DNA from: Nitrospira sp.
Lineage (GTDB): Bacteria > Nitrospirota > Nitrospiria > Nitrospirales > Nitrospiraceae
Assembly (NCBI GenBank): GCA_024331125.1
Contig: JANDJI010000002.1
Location: 248,001-312,000, forward strand
Length of the DNA: 64,000 bases
Direction of reading: 5' to 3'
The notes under the pieces are model-generated. The model had not been told where the DNA came from. It saw only the letters and a list, made by a program, of their open reading frames with translations, and did not search any database. This document shows, one piece after another, positions 1-9,081 of the stretch (positions within the stretch are counted from its first letter, which is position 1; each line of letters opens with the position of its first letter). The position numbers and the translations under genes were made by a program.

Positions 1-2
1 CG

Positions 3-1070
<1,068 letters not shown>

Positions 1071-1073
1071 GCG

Positions 1074-2030
1074 ATGGAGAAAGAAGCGCGCATCTACGTG
1101 GCCGGTCATCGCGGGATGGTGGGGTCCGCGGTGCTTCGTCTGTTGCAATCTCGCGGCTATGTCAATCTGCTCGTCAAAACCAGCAACGAACTGGACTTGC
1201 GCGACGGCCGTTTGGTCGCCCGATGGTTTACGGAGGCCAAGCCGGACTACGTCATCGTCGCGGCGGCCAAGGTCGGCGGCATCTGGGCCAACAACACGCG
1301 CCCGGCGGAATTCATCTATGACAATCTGGCGATTCAAACCAATCTGATTCATCAGGCCCACCTCCATGGCGTCAAGAAATTGCTTTTGTTGGGATCGTCC
1401 TGCATCTATCCTCGCGACAGTCCCCAGCCGATTCGGGAAGAGCATTTGCTGACCGGTCCGCTTGAGAAAACCAATGAATGGTACGCCGTGGCCAAGATCG
1501 CCGGCATCAAAATGTGCCAGGCTTACCGGCGGCAATACGGCCGCGATTTCATTGCGGCCATGCCCACCAACCTGTACGGACCGAACGACAATTTCGAATT
1601 GGAGAGCGCCCACGTCTTGCCGGCGCTGATCCGTAGGTTTCATGAGGCGAAACGGAGCGGTGTGGCCCCGACCCTGTGGGGAAGCGGAACCCCCCGTCGC
1701 GAGTTCCTGCACGTCGACGATTGCGCGGAAGCCTGTTTGGTTCTCATGGACGGGTACTCCGGTGAAGAGATCGTGAATGTGGGAGCGGGGCAGGACATTT
1801 CGATCGCCGAGCTGGCGACGCTGGTCGCGGAAGCCGTGGGGTATCGGGGGGAGATCCGCTGGGATCGGACGAAGCCGGACGGCACGCCAAGGAAACTAAT
1901 GGACAGCTCCAAGATGCTGGCGATGGGCTGGCGGCCGCGCATCGAGTTGAGAGAGGGGATCGAGCGGACGTACGAGTGGTATCGGGCGCAGGTGGCCGTG
2001 GAACCGCGAGTCCGCGAGGCCGTCAGGTGA
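1074..2030 (+). CDS. fcl: GDP-L-fucose synthase
   Basis: Epimerase/reductase that turns the Gmd product into GDP-L-fucose. The protein has 318 residues: GHRGMVG at 11-17 binds NADP, the SSCIYP motif is at 108-113, and Y137/K141 form the catalytic YxxxK. The length and motifs match the Fcl/WcaG family closely. It sits directly behind gmd, which is the usual arrangement. Together with gmd it indicates that fucose is part of the polysaccharide made by this locus. Confidence 0.94.
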   Translation: MEKEARIYVAGHRGMVGSAVLRLLQSRGYVNLLVKTSNELDLRDGRLVARWFTEAKPDYVIVAAAKVGGIWANNTRPAEFIYDNLAIQTNLIHQAHLHGVKKLLLLGSSCIYPRDSPQPIREEHLLTGPLEKTNEWYAVAKIAGIKMCQAYRRQYGRDFIAAMPTNLYGPNDNFELESAHVLPALIRRFHEAKRSGVAPTLWGSGTPRREFLHVDDCAEACLVLMDGYSGEEIVNVGAGQDISIAELATLVAEAVGYRGEIRWDRTKPDGTPRKLMDSSKMLAMGWRPRIELREGIERTYEWYRAQVAVEPRVREAVR

Positions 2031-2121
2031 AGGAATTCCGTCGTCCGCTCGGACTTTTGGGCGCCAGCGTACATTTGGAAGAAAAAGCACCGCGCAGATC
2101 TCGGAGAAGAGGAAACCGCAC

Positions 2122-3180
2122 ATGATATTAGTGACGGGCGGGGCCGGGTTTATCGGGTCGAATTTTGTCCTGCACTGGCTCAAGCAGGCCGGTGAGCCGG
2201 TCGTCAATCTGGATAAGCTCACCTACGCGGGCAATCTTGACAATCTGGCCGGTTTGAAGGGCGACGAGCGGCACCTGTTCGTTCGCGGCGATATCGGCGA
2301 GACGGCGTTGGTCGCCTCGCTGCTCGATCGCCATCATCCTCGCGCCGTCGTCAACTTTGCCGCCGAGAGTCACGTGGATCGATCGATTCACGGGCCCGAT
2401 GATTTCATCCGCACGAACGTGGTCGGGACGTTTCATCTGCTGGAAGCGGTGCGAGCCTATTGGATGAAGCTCGATCCGGCGGCGCAAGCGTCGTTTCGAT
2501 TTCTTCACGTGTCAACGGATGAAGTGTATGGGTCGCTTGAGTCGCATGAGCCGGCGTTTCGCGAAACGAATCCCTATCGGCCCAACAGCCCCTATTCGGC
2601 CAGCAAGGCGGCCGGCGATCATCTCGTGCGCGCCTATCACCACACCTACGGCCTGCCGGTGCTGACGACGAATTGTTCCAACAACTACGGGCCCTATCAG
2701 TTTCCTGAAAAACTGATTCCTCTCGTGATTCACAATGCGCTGGCCGGCAAACCGTTGCCGATCTATGGCGACGGCCGGCAGGTGCGCGATTGGCTGTACG
2801 TGGAAGACCATTGTCGGGCGATCTGTCGGGTGCTGGAGAGCGGCGTGCCCGGCGAAACATACAATGTCGGTGGATGGAGCGAAAAGCCTAATCTGGACGT
2901 GGTGGATACCATCTGCGGGATTTTGGACGAATGGCGTCCTCTAAAGGACGGTCGGTCGTACCGAGCACAGGTGACCTTCGTCAAAGATCGGCCCGGTCAT
3001 GACCGTCGGTACGCCATCGACGCCACAAAGATCGAACGAGAACTCGGCTGGAAGCCGGCCGAAACGTTTGAAACCGGCATTCGCAAAACCGTCCGTTGGT
3101 ATTTGGATCATGACACGTGGGTGCGGAACGTGACGAGCGGAGACTACCGCCGCTGGATCGAGCAGCACTACACGCAATGA
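2122..3180 (+). CDS. rfbB: dTDP-glucose 4,6-dehydratase
   Basis: Second step of dTDP-L-rhamnose synthesis. The protein has 352 residues: GGAGFIG at 6-12 is the NAD site, TDEVYG at 132-137 carries the catalytic Asp/Glu, and Y158/K162 form the YxxxK pair. A clear purine-rich ribosome site lies just upstream (GAAGAGGA). It is followed 40 bases later by rfbA. The order here is rfbB-rfbA-rfbC; rfbD lies about 32 kb downstream, so the usual four-gene cluster has been separated. Confidence 0.95.
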   Translation: MILVTGGAGFIGSNFVLHWLKQAGEPVVNLDKLTYAGNLDNLAGLKGDERHLFVRGDIGETALVASLLDRHHPRAVVNFAAESHVDRSIHGPDDFIRTNVVGTFHLLEAVRAYWMKLDPAAQASFRFLHVSTDEVYGSLESHEPAFRETNPYRPNSPYSASKAAGDHLVRAYHHTYGLPVLTTNCSNNYGPYQFPEKLIPLVIHNALAGKPLPIYGDGRQVRDWLYVEDHCRAICRVLESGVPGETYNVGGWSEKPNLDVVDTICGILDEWRPLKDGRSYRAQVTFVKDRPGHDRRYAIDATKIERELGWKPAETFETGIRKTVRWYLDHDTWVRNVTSGDYRRWIEQHYTQ

Positions 3181-3220
3181 AGTCGGCGGCCTGGAAGCGG
3201 CCGAAGAGGAGGAGCCGGGC

Positions 3221-4132
3221 ATGAGTCAGGATTCTCGATCCGGTCGGACGGTTAAAAGAAAAGGCATCATCCTGGCCGGAGGGGCCGGCACGCGACTGCA
3301 TCCGGCGACCCTCTCGATCAGCAAACAGTTGCTCCCGGTGTTCGACAAGCCGATGATCTACTATCCCCTCAGCACCCTCATGTTGGCGGGGATCAGGGAG
3401 ATTCTCGTCATTTCCACGCCGCAAGATACCCCGCGGTTCGAGCAACTTCTCGGGAAAGGAGACCAGTGGGGGGCGCGGATCCACTATGCCGTTCAGCCGT
3501 CGCCGGACGGGTTGGCGCAGGCTTTTCTGATCGGCGAATCCTTCATCGGTGACGATGTGTCGGCCTTGGTGCTGGGGGATAACATTTTCTACGGCCATGA
3601 TTTTCAACGGTTGCTGAACAGCGCGATGGCCCGCACCGACGGAGCCACGATCTTTGCCTATCATGTTCACGATCCTGAGCGGTACGGCGTGGCCGAATTC
3701 GACGGCCAAGGCAGGGTTCTGTCATTGGAGGAAAAACCCGCGAAGCCGAAATCCAACTATGCCGTGACCGGTCTCTATTTTTATGATCGGCATGTGGTCG
3801 AGTACGCCAAACGTCTCAAACCGTCGGCCAGAGGCGAGCTGGAGATTACGGATCTGAATCGGCTGTATTTGCACGAGGGGCTGCTGCACGTCGAAGTCAT
3901 GGGACGGGGGTATGCCTGGCTCGATACCGGCACTCACGAGTCGTTGCTGGATGCCGGCCAGTTTATCGCCACGCTGGAACACCGCCAAGGGCTCAAGGTG
4001 GCCTGTCCGGAAGAGATCGCCTATCGGCAGGGCTGGATCGATGCGGCTCAAGTGGAACGGCTGGCGCAACCGTTGGCCAAGAACGGCTACGGCCAGTATC
4101 TGCTGCGGATCATCAAAGAAAACGTATTCTGA
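3221..4132 (+). CDS. rfbA: Glucose-1-phosphate thymidylyltransferase
   Basis: Makes dTDP-glucose from dTTP and glucose-1-phosphate. The 303-residue protein has the nucleotidyltransferase loop GGAGTRL at 20-26, followed by the conserved Lys region and a VLGDN metal-binding motif. A strong GAGGAGGAG ribosome site precedes the ATG, with about ten extra N-terminal residues compared with a typical RmlA. The stop codon overlaps an ATG as TGATG. That ATG is the start of a truncated copy of rfbC, because a module has been inserted at the original rfbA/rfbC junction. Confidence 0.95.
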   Translation: MSQDSRSGRTVKRKGIILAGGAGTRLHPATLSISKQLLPVFDKPMIYYPLSTLMLAGIREILVISTPQDTPRFEQLLGKGDQWGARIHYAVQPSPDGLAQAFLIGESFIGDDVSALVLGDNIFYGHDFQRLLNSAMARTDGATIFAYHVHDPERYGVAEFDGQGRVLSLEEKPAKPKSNYAVTGLYFYDRHVVEYAKRLKPSARGELEITDLNRLYLHEGLLHVEVMGRGYAWLDTGTHESLLDAGQFIATLEHRQGLKVACPEEIAYRQGWIDAAQVERLAQPLAKNGYGQYLLRIIKENVF

Positions 4133-4161
4133 TGCGGGCCATACCGCTTGCCATCCCCGAC
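4104..4161 (+). repeat. Direct repeat, rfbA/rfbC junction copy 1
   Basis: This 58-base stretch covers the last codons of rfbA, the TGATG overlap and the first ten codons of an rfbC reading frame. It recurs at 4837-4894 with about five mismatches by eye. The rfbC-like frame starting at 4132 leaves homology after residue 10 and stops at TAG 4234-4236, so it is a 5' remnant of rfbC. The two copies bracket the DUF4258/DUF2283 module. Confidence 0.9.
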
Positions 4162-4251
4162 GAACGGTCCCCTGTCGGAAAATGGTCGAAGAGACATGCG
4201 CGGTTAAGGGAAGCGGAGTTGTTCTCATGCGATTAGACTAGAAGAGCGCCA

Positions 4252-4503
4252 ATGGCTGTTCGGCTGCATCCTCACGCATTGGAACGACTACAAGAACGGG
4301 GTGGGACGGAGCAAGAAGCGAGGTTGACCGTGGAGACCGGCGAGCGCTTCGAGGCGAAGTTCGGTCGAACGGGCTTTCGTCGCAACTTTCCGTTTGCGGG
4401 GACCTGGCAAGGAAAGATCTATGCAAACAGGCAGATAGAAGCCTATGCTGTGCAAGAGGGGAGCGATTGGGTCGTCATTACGGTAATCGTGAAATATTTC
4501 TAA
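4252..4503 (+). CDS. DUF4258 family small protein (possible toxin)
   Basis: 83-residue protein that resembles the DUF4258 family: an N-terminal H-P-H-A-x-x-R-L-x-x-R-G motif followed by short beta strands ending in VKYF. In many genomes this family lies next to a small DUF2283 protein, as here (the partner starts 15 bases downstream), and the pair is suspected to be a toxin-antitoxin-like module; no activity can be read from sequence. It is the cargo of an insertion between rfbA and rfbC. Family call fairly confident, function not. Confidence 0.75.
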   Translation: MAVRLHPHALERLQERGGTEQEARLTVETGERFEAKFGRTGFRRNFPFAGTWQGKIYANRQIEAYAVQEGSDWVVITVIVKYF

Positions 4504-4518
4504 TTCGGAGACTGTGAA

Positions 4519-4761
4519 ATGAGGTTGACATACGATCCTGCGTACAATGTTGCGTATATCCGACTCCACGAGAAAACGGCTCCGGTGACCACCCTTAAGA
4601 TCAGCGACGAGATGAATGTTGATGTGGCGCCGGACGGGACCGTCTACGGCATTGAGCTTCTCAATGCCAACGAGCAGTTGGCGGAAGATAGGGGAACTCT
4701 GATTCTGGAATTGGCAGGAAAACGCCAAGAGATTGCTCTTCGGGCACAAGACTTGAGATGA
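4519..4761 (+). CDS. DUF2283 domain protein (possible antitoxin)
   Basis: 80-residue protein with the DUF2283 pattern: Y-D-x-x-Y-N-V-A-Y-I-R-L at the start, a D-x-x-G-x-V-Y-G-I-E-L core near residues 36-50, then a short tail. It is paired with the DUF4258 gene upstream. Its stop overlaps, as ATGA, the start of a 35-residue frame (4758-4865) whose last nine codons are the copied rfbA tail. That frame has no recognised relative and is probably a by-product of the insertion. Confidence 0.75.
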   Translation: MRLTYDPAYNVAYIRLHEKTAPVTTLKISDEMNVDVAPDGTVYGIELLNANEQLAEDRGTLILELAGKRQEIALRAQDLR

Positions 4762-4836
4762 GTCTGTCTGGTCATCGTCAAGGACAGGTCGAGAAAGATC
4801 TGGATATAAAGCCATACGACAGTGTCACGATCGACA

Positions 4837-4894
4837 TGCGGATCATCAAAGAACACGTGTTCTGATGCGGGCCACGCCGCTTGCCATTCCCGAC
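4837..4894 (+). repeat. Direct repeat, rfbA/rfbC junction copy 2
   Basis: Second copy of the 58-base rfbA-tail/rfbC-head segment found at 4104-4161. This copy is joined to the intact rfbC; the other is joined to the intact rfbA. The two therefore mark the left and right ends of the inserted DUF4258/DUF2283 module, about 0.67 kb of extra DNA. Confidence 0.9.
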
Positions 4895-5410
4895 GTCGTC
4901 TTGCTTGAACCCCAGGTCTTCGGAGACGACCGGGGGTTTTTCTTTGAAAGTTTCAACCAAGCCCGGTTCGAGGCGGCGATCGGCGAACCCATCGCCTTTG
5001 TCCAAGACAACCACTCCCGATCGGTCAAGGGGGTCTTGCGGGGGTTGCATTATCAGATTCGGCAACCGCAGGGGAAGTTGGTGCGCATCGTGGTGGGAGC
5101 CGTCTTCGACGTGGCGGTGGACCTTCGGCGTTCGTCGCCGACGTTTGGTCGCTGGGTAGGCGAGGTACTCTCTGCCGAGAACAAGCGGCAACTCTGGATC
5201 CCTGCCGGGTTTGCCCATGGATTTCTCGTGTTGTCGGAGGTCGCCGAATGTTTGTACAAAACGACCGACTACTATGCGCCGCAGCACGAGCGGTGCCTGA
5301 TCTGGAACGATCCGACGATCGGCATCACATGGCCGTTGGAGGGGGAGCCGATGCTGTCCTCAAAAGACCGCCAGGGCGTCACGTTCGATCGGGCGGAACG
5401 GTTCGAATGA
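4865..5410 (+). CDS. rfbC: dTDP-4-dehydrorhamnose 3,5-epimerase
   Basis: Third step of dTDP-rhamnose synthesis. It has 181 residues and is a cupin-fold enzyme: H62 in the LRGLHYQ motif is the catalytic base, K71 lies in the substrate site, and Y131 is the expected catalytic tyrosine in the CLYKTTDYY segment. Full length. The start overlaps the copied rfbA stop as TGATG, so translational coupling to rfbA would have been lost with the upstream insertion. The last 120 bases of this gene recur, decayed, four more times over the next 5 kb, between toxin-antitoxin modules. Confidence 0.95.
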   Translation: MRATPLAIPDVVLLEPQVFGDDRGFFFESFNQARFEAAIGEPIAFVQDNHSRSVKGVLRGLHYQIRQPQGKLVRIVVGAVFDVAVDLRRSSPTFGRWVGEVLSAENKRQLWIPAGFAHGFLVLSEVAECLYKTTDYYAPQHERCLIWNDPTIGITWPLEGEPMLSSKDRQGVTFDRAERFE

Positions 5411-5462
5411 GAGGCATGAAGCTCTTGTCCGTGGCAAAACTCTGTTCGGGTATGAGAGCGAG

Positions 5463-5876
5463 TTAAGACGTGTGGAGATACTTGGTCCAATCGAGTGTTT
5501 CTAACGGAATAATCGGCTTCATGGCCTCGAAATCGGCATCACAGTGGATCAATGTAACATGGTGCCCGATCGCGATGGTGGCGATGAGACAATCGGCTGC
5601 GGAAGGGGAAATTCCGTGTTTTCGAAGACGACCGGCGAACTGCCAGGCTGTATTCCACCAATCCGGGTGGAATTGAAGCAGGGGCACCGGCGTAAACCAC
5701 TGGAGGAGGCTGGAGGGTCGTTCGGATTTGGTCAAGCCTGTCAGCAATTCAAGCAATATCCACTCGGTGACGGATGTCTCCGCGTTGACGATCAATGGCT
5801 TGAGCCGAGCTTGGATCTCGGCATGCCCTGTCGGACGAAGCGCGTGGATCCAAACGGAGGTGTCAACCAGATACAT
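5463..5876 (-). CDS. vapC: PIN-domain toxin, VapC type (module 1)
   Basis: 137-residue PIN-domain ribonuclease candidate. Acidic residues expected for metal binding are present: D5 in LVDTSVW, a Glu in the LLELLTG helix, the Asp of SAADC, and the Asp residues of HCDADF near the C-terminus. VapC proteins are tRNA/rRNA-cleaving toxins neutralised by VapB. The start at 5876 overlaps the 3' end of vapB by 14 bases, a common VapBC arrangement. It is transcribed against the polysaccharide genes, in an insertion behind rfbC. Confidence 0.88.
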   Translation of the reverse strand: MYLVDTSVWIHALRPTGHAEIQARLKPLIVNAETSVTEWILLELLTGLTKSERPSSLLQWFTPVPLLQFHPDWWNTAWQFAGRLRKHGISPSAADCLIATIAIGHHVTLIHCDADFEAMKPIIPLETLDWTKYLHTS

Positions 5877-6084
5877 GAGGGGTCCGTTTATGACGATGAG
5901 AGCGAAGTCTCTCAGGTGTGAGATCAAGAGGAATGGTGCCAAGCGCATCAGCCAATTTCTGTAGCTGGCCCCGCTGAATGACACTGCGCAGACTCGCTTC
6001 CACCGTTCCTTTAATAGTGTCTGTTCCCAAAGTCTTCTGGGCCTGTCTCAACAAGCGCCGGTCGATTTCGATGGTGGTCTTCAT
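5863..6084 (-). CDS. vapB: VapB-type antitoxin (module 1)
   Basis: 73-residue protein beginning MKTTIEIDRRLLRQAQ, which fits the VapB family: a short DNA-binding N-terminus and a toxin-binding tail. It lies upstream of, and overlaps, the PIN gene. A good promoter and a palindromic operator lie at 6107-6152. By analogy VapB would bind this operator with VapC and repress the pair. Confidence 0.85.
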   Translation of the reverse strand: MKTTIEIDRRLLRQAQKTLGTDTIKGTVEASLRSVIQRGQLQKLADALGTIPLDLTPERLRSHRHKRTPHVSG

Positions 6085-6106
6085 AAGACGGTTCCCCCGT
6101 ATTGTG

Positions 6107-6152
6107 TCTATAGAATGGCCATATCATAGATGTTGATTTATATGGGTGTCAA
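6107..6152 (-). promoter_or_regulatory. vapBC-1 promoter and operator
   Basis: On the - strand a perfect -35 TTGACA (6147-6152) is followed after 18 bases by TATGAT (6123-6128). Overlapping the -10 and the likely start site is an inverted repeat: TCTAT (6107-6111), the palindrome ATGGCCAT (6115-6122) and ATAGA (6126-6130), each arm separated by 3 bases. This is the expected layout for autorepression by a VapB dimer; binding itself is inferred. Confidence 0.7.
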
Positions 6153-6239
6153 TTATGCAGGTTATGTATGATCCATCATGATCTGCGGCAGCAATGTGAC
6201 TCGAACGCCGATGGCCGAATCACTCTTCCCTTGTCGACC

Positions 6240-6358
6240 GAGCGGTGCCTGATCTGGAACGATCCGACGGTCGGCATCCATGACCGTTGGAGGGAGAGCC
6301 GATGCTGTCCTCAACGGACCGGCAAGGGGTCACGTTCGATCGGGCGGAGTGGTTTGAG
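6240..6358 (+). repeat. rfbC 3'-end remnant R1
   Basis: Decayed copy of the last ~120 bases of rfbC, starting at the segment for residues ERCLIWNDP and running almost to the stop. A one-base deletion and several substitutions break the frame. It ends GGTTTGAGGG instead of the native tail ending GAATGA. It separates the VapBC-1 module from the ATPase gene. Confidence 0.85.
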
Positions 6359-6433
6359 GGAGAGCGTTGAAGATTGGGTCAGTCGTGATTTGCCTGTGAA
6401 GTGACGGGCCACGGACAACGCTCAAGAACATCC

Positions 6434-6462
6434 TTGTAAATTAAAAGTCAGCATTTTAATAT
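6434..6462 (+). promoter_or_regulatory. Putative promoter of the ATPase gene
   Basis: TTGTAA (6434-6439) and TAATAT (6457-6462) are spaced by 17 bases and sit directly before the ATG at 6469, which would give an almost leaderless transcript. A perfect 7-base inverted repeat (ATTAAAA at 6440-6446 and TTTTAAT at 6454-6460, spacer of 7) overlaps the element and could be an operator. The local AT-richness contrasts with the surrounding sequence. Confidence 0.45.
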
Positions 6463-6468
6463 GCGTTG

Positions 6469-7632
6469 ATGATTCATCGCCGTGCTCAATCCGTTATTAT
6501 GGAATCATTGCGCCAATTTCCTGCCGTGGTTCTGGTCGGACCGCGACAAGTTGGCAAGACGACATTAGCCAAAACCATCGCAACCGAGTTCCCTCGCAGC
6601 CTTCATCTCGACCTCGAGCGGCCTGCAGATCTTGCCAAATTGGCCGATGCCGAACTCTTCCTGGCACGTCTCGGGGACCGCTTGGTCGTCTTGGACGAAG
6701 TGCAACGTGCGCCGGACGTATTTGCGATCTTGCGGGTGCTTATCGATCACGACAGACATCCAGGACGATTTCTCCTGCTGGGCTCTGCGTCACCGGCGTT
6801 ATTGCGCCAGGCATCCGAGTCGTTGGCTGGTCGAGTCGTCTTTCACGAACTCGGTCCCTTCGATCTGGCGGAAATACGGCCGCAAGGGGAAGATCTTGCC
6901 TGCTTCTGGGAGCGGGGAGGCTATCCGTTAAGTTGGCTGGCCGGCAGCAATGCGGACTCCTTCGACTGGCGCGAGGCGTTTATTCAAACCCACTTGGAAC
7001 GGGATCTTCCGACGTTTGGGATTCGCGTCCCCGGACTTCAGCTGCGGCGATTCTGGCAGATGCTGGCGCACAGCCATGGGCAGCTGTGGAATGCGTCTCG
7101 CCTTGCGTCCTCATTCGGGGTGTCGGCGCCGACCATGCAACATTATCTGGAAATCCTGGAGTCGACCTACATGGTGCGTCGCCTGCTCCCGCTGACGGCG
7201 AACCTCGGGAAGCGTCTGACCAAGTCGCCGAAAGTCTATATCCAGGACAGCGGGTTGCTCCATTGCCTGCTGGGGATTCGAAGCGTGGACGAGCTGTACG
7301 GCCATCCGGTCGCCGGGGCTTCCTGGGAAGGCTGGATTGTGGAGCAACTCATTCGGGTGTTGGGGCCGGCCTGGCGACTGTCGTTTTACCGGACGGCGGC
7401 CGGGGCGGAAGTGGATGTCGTGGCCGAGAGAGGGAGGCGCCGCTTGGCTTTCGAGATGAAACTCAGTACGGCTCCTGCGCCGACAAAGGGATTTTGGCAG
7501 GCGCTCACCGATGTCAAGCCCGAGGCGGCCTATGTGGTTGCTCCGGTTGAGATGGAGTATCCATTGGCCGAAACCGTGCAAGTCATTCCCCCTGCTTTGA
7601 TGGTCGAACGCCTTCTGCCCCTTGCCGGTTGA
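6469..7632 (+). CDS. AAA ATPase with DUF4143 C-terminus
   Basis: 387-residue ATPase of the AAA_14/DUF4143 type. Walker A is GPRQVGKT at 24-31 and Walker B is VVLDEVQ near 74-78, with DE at 76-77. The C-terminal DUF4143 part has a restriction-endonuclease-like pattern (GAEVDVV ... FEMKLS) near residues 305-325. These proteins are widespread in accessory DNA; their role is poorly known, and some are associated with mobile or defence loci. Start at ATG 6469 is preferred; a TTG lies 3 bases earlier. It is a single-gene module between rfbC remnants R1 and R2. Confidence 0.85.
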   Translation: MIHRRAQSVIMESLRQFPAVVLVGPRQVGKTTLAKTIATEFPRSLHLDLERPADLAKLADAELFLARLGDRLVVLDEVQRAPDVFAILRVLIDHDRHPGRFLLLGSASPALLRQASESLAGRVVFHELGPFDLAEIRPQGEDLACFWERGGYPLSWLAGSNADSFDWREAFIQTHLERDLPTFGIRVPGLQLRRFWQMLAHSHGQLWNASRLASSFGVSAPTMQHYLEILESTYMVRRLLPLTANLGKRLTKSPKVYIQDSGLLHCLLGIRSVDELYGHPVAGASWEGWIVEQLIRVLGPAWRLSFYRTAAGAEVDVVAERGRRRLAFEMKLSTAPAPTKGFWQALTDVKPEAAYVVAPVEMEYPLAETVQVIPPALMVERLLPLAG

Positions 7633-7634
7633 TG

Positions 7635-7717
7635 GAGGGACTCCACCGGTCGGTTGGTTGGCGTGAACCGCCCAACCACGGAGGAGAGTGCGGACAACTC
7701 GTTGTTCTTTGGTTGGA
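7635..7717 (+). repeat. Repeat U, copy 1 (upstream of R2)
   Basis: An 83-base block starting right after the stop codon of the ATPase gene. It recurs at 8999-9081 with roughly 85-90 percent identity by eye. It contains an inverted repeat (GGTTGG ... CCAACC around 7662-7678). It is not similar to rfbC and abuts the rfbC-derived remnant, so U plus R forms a longer repeat of about 190-207 bases on both sides of the DUF104/PIN module. Confidence 0.8.
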
Positions 7718-7827
7718 TGATCTGCATTCCGACGGTCGGGATCACGTGGCCAGTGGAGGGAGTGCCAATTTTGTCCTCAAAAGACCGCCACGGCGTCACG
7801 TTCAATCGGGCGGAGTGGTTTGAGTGA
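7718..7827 (+). repeat. rfbC 3'-end remnant R2
   Basis: Third copy of the rfbC tail. Read in the rfbC frame from an ATG at 7717 it is open to the same stop position (36 residues), with mostly conservative replacements against RfbC: T-V-G-I-T-W-P, S-S-K-D-R, G-V-T-F are kept. Together with block U it precedes the DUF104/PIN module. Confidence 0.85.
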
Positions 7828-7963
7828 GAGCTCCGAAGATCGGATCAACAGGGAAACCATGGCTATCCCGACCTATCCTGTCTGGCGACACAGGAGAAAG
7901 GGAAGGTTGTCCTTTGCGGGCCAATAGTCAGGGTAGATCCCATCCCGCGGATAGGAAATGCGG

Positions 7964-8461
7964 TTAGACCGGTTTCCAAACCAGGAGGTCGGTCACGTGT
8001 TCGAAATCCGTGTCGTTCGTCGCGACGCAAGTGAGGCGGTGACGCCGCATGATGGCAAGATTGATGGCGTCGTTGGTGAGAAGACCGTAGGATTTTTTGA
8101 TGTCGTCGCTGTGACGGACGTCCGTGGCTTCGAGCGGAATGATCTGAATGCCGATAGCCTGAATGGTCTGAGGCGCCATGAGATGCCGGACAAGCTTCTT
8201 GACGTCAGAAGGGTGGTCCTTGAGGTGGCGGATAGCTGTCTTGGGCTCGATCTGAAGCGTGCTGACAGCTTCGATAATCATCAAGCGATGAAGAGTTTCA
8301 GCTAAAACCAGTGTGGATGTGAAACCGGAGAGCCGGGTGTCCTCGATACGTTGGAGAAGGTGGGTGCAGCGATCGGTGAATTCAGTGGGGCCGGAGAAAT
8401 GGTAGATGAAAATGTTGGCGTCAATGAAGACGTGAGAGCCGTCCGGAAGGTCTATCGGCAT
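7964..8461 (-). CDS. PIN-domain toxin (module with DUF104)
   Basis: 165-residue PIN-domain protein. The first motif is VFIDANIFIYHFSG (D14), followed by a Glu in LVLAETLHR, an LLTNDAINLAIM segment and ATNDTDFEHV with acidic residues near the C-terminus. It is probably a ribonuclease toxin. Its start overlaps the upstream DUF104 gene by 10 bases. It is larger than, and not closely similar to, the VapC genes at 5.5 and 26.8 kb, so the modules are not recent duplicates of each other. Confidence 0.85.
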   Translation of the reverse strand: MPIDLPDGSHVFIDANIFIYHFSGPTEFTDRCTHLLQRIEDTRLSGFTSTLVLAETLHRLMIIEAVSTLQIEPKTAIRHLKDHPSDVKKLVRHLMAPQTIQAIGIQIIPLEATDVRHSDDIKKSYGLLTNDAINLAIMRRHRLTCVATNDTDFEHVTDLLVWKPV

Positions 8462-8670
8462 GGCGGCGTATGAGCATCATACAGATAGTCGTCACTCTCG
8501 GCGACCTGTCGAACCATGTCCGGGTCGGCCTTGATCAGTGCCTTGGTCGAGGCGACGCGGCTTTCAGTCGTCTCAATCGTGACCGTGATCTTTTGTGACT
8601 CCGAGAGCGCGAGCGGCTCCAAAGGTTTGATGGCGCCCTTCTCGTAAACAGCCTCGATAGTCTTGTGCAT
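8452..8670 (-). CDS. DUF104 family antitoxin
   Basis: 72-residue protein beginning MHKTIEAVYEKGAIKPLEPL, typical of the DUF104 (AF2212-like) family, whose members are antitoxins for PIN toxins. The start at 8670 was chosen because a strong GGAGG lies just upstream and the family motif begins there; the open frame extends further upstream without support. Its gene overlaps the PIN gene downstream. Confidence 0.85.
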   Translation of the reverse strand: MHKTIEAVYEKGAIKPLEPLALSESQKITVTIETTESRVASTKALIKADPDMVRQVAESDDYLYDAHTPPCR

Positions 8671-8691
8671 GGCGATCCTCCTTGAGCATTC

Positions 8692-8720
8692 ATTGTAGGA
8701 GGAAGAGCCTGATTGGTCAA
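8692..8720 (-). promoter_or_regulatory. Promoter of the DUF104/PIN pair
   Basis: On the - strand TTGACC (8715-8720) and TACAAT (8692-8697) are spaced by 17 bases. The expected transcript start lies about 15 bases before the DUF104 start codon, leaving just enough room for its GGAGG ribosome site. No clear palindrome was seen. Confidence 0.6.
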
Positions 8721-8998
8721 ATGTTCGTCTGTACGAAGCGCGGCGATGCGTGGGGTGATGCCTGGATCGATGATCCGCCGGCGCCAAAGCGTGAAGATTT
8801 TGTGGCTGAGGCGCGCCGCAAGCACACCATGGTGAAGATCATGCAGTGGAATCAGGTGGCGGCGTAAGGCCTATCCTTGCGTACGCACCCAGGAACGGAC
8901 ACGGGCACACGTTCCAGGCGGGGATTTCTCCGGGCCGTCGTCATGGCAAAAGGGGGAAGCACCAGGTCAATGCTCATGCCGGGCCCCATTGTGTCGTC
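8721..8998. other. Gap with no recognised gene
   Basis: Open frames occur on the + strand (one ends at 8867 with a hydrophilic C-terminus) but none has a good ribosome site, a recognised motif or a partner. It lies between the DUF104/PIN promoter and repeat U copy 2. It may be leftover flanking DNA carried in with the module. Confidence 0.5.
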
Positions 8999-9081
8999 GA
9001 GGGACTCCACCGGTCAGTTGGTTCGCGTGAACCGCCCAACCACGCAGGAGAGTGTGGACAACTCTTTGTTTTTGGGCCTGA
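8999..9081 (+). repeat. Repeat U, copy 2 (upstream of R3)
   Basis: Second copy of the 83-base U block found at 7635-7717. Here the central inverted repeat is clean: GGTTC, a 4-base loop GCGT, then GAACC, nested in TTGG ... CCAA. The block joins directly to rfbC remnant R3. Confidence 0.8.

Noticed and set aside
4104..4894. Insertion sequence flanked by target duplication
   Set aside because: No transposase or terminal inverted repeats, and the duplicated segment is 58 bases and divergent.
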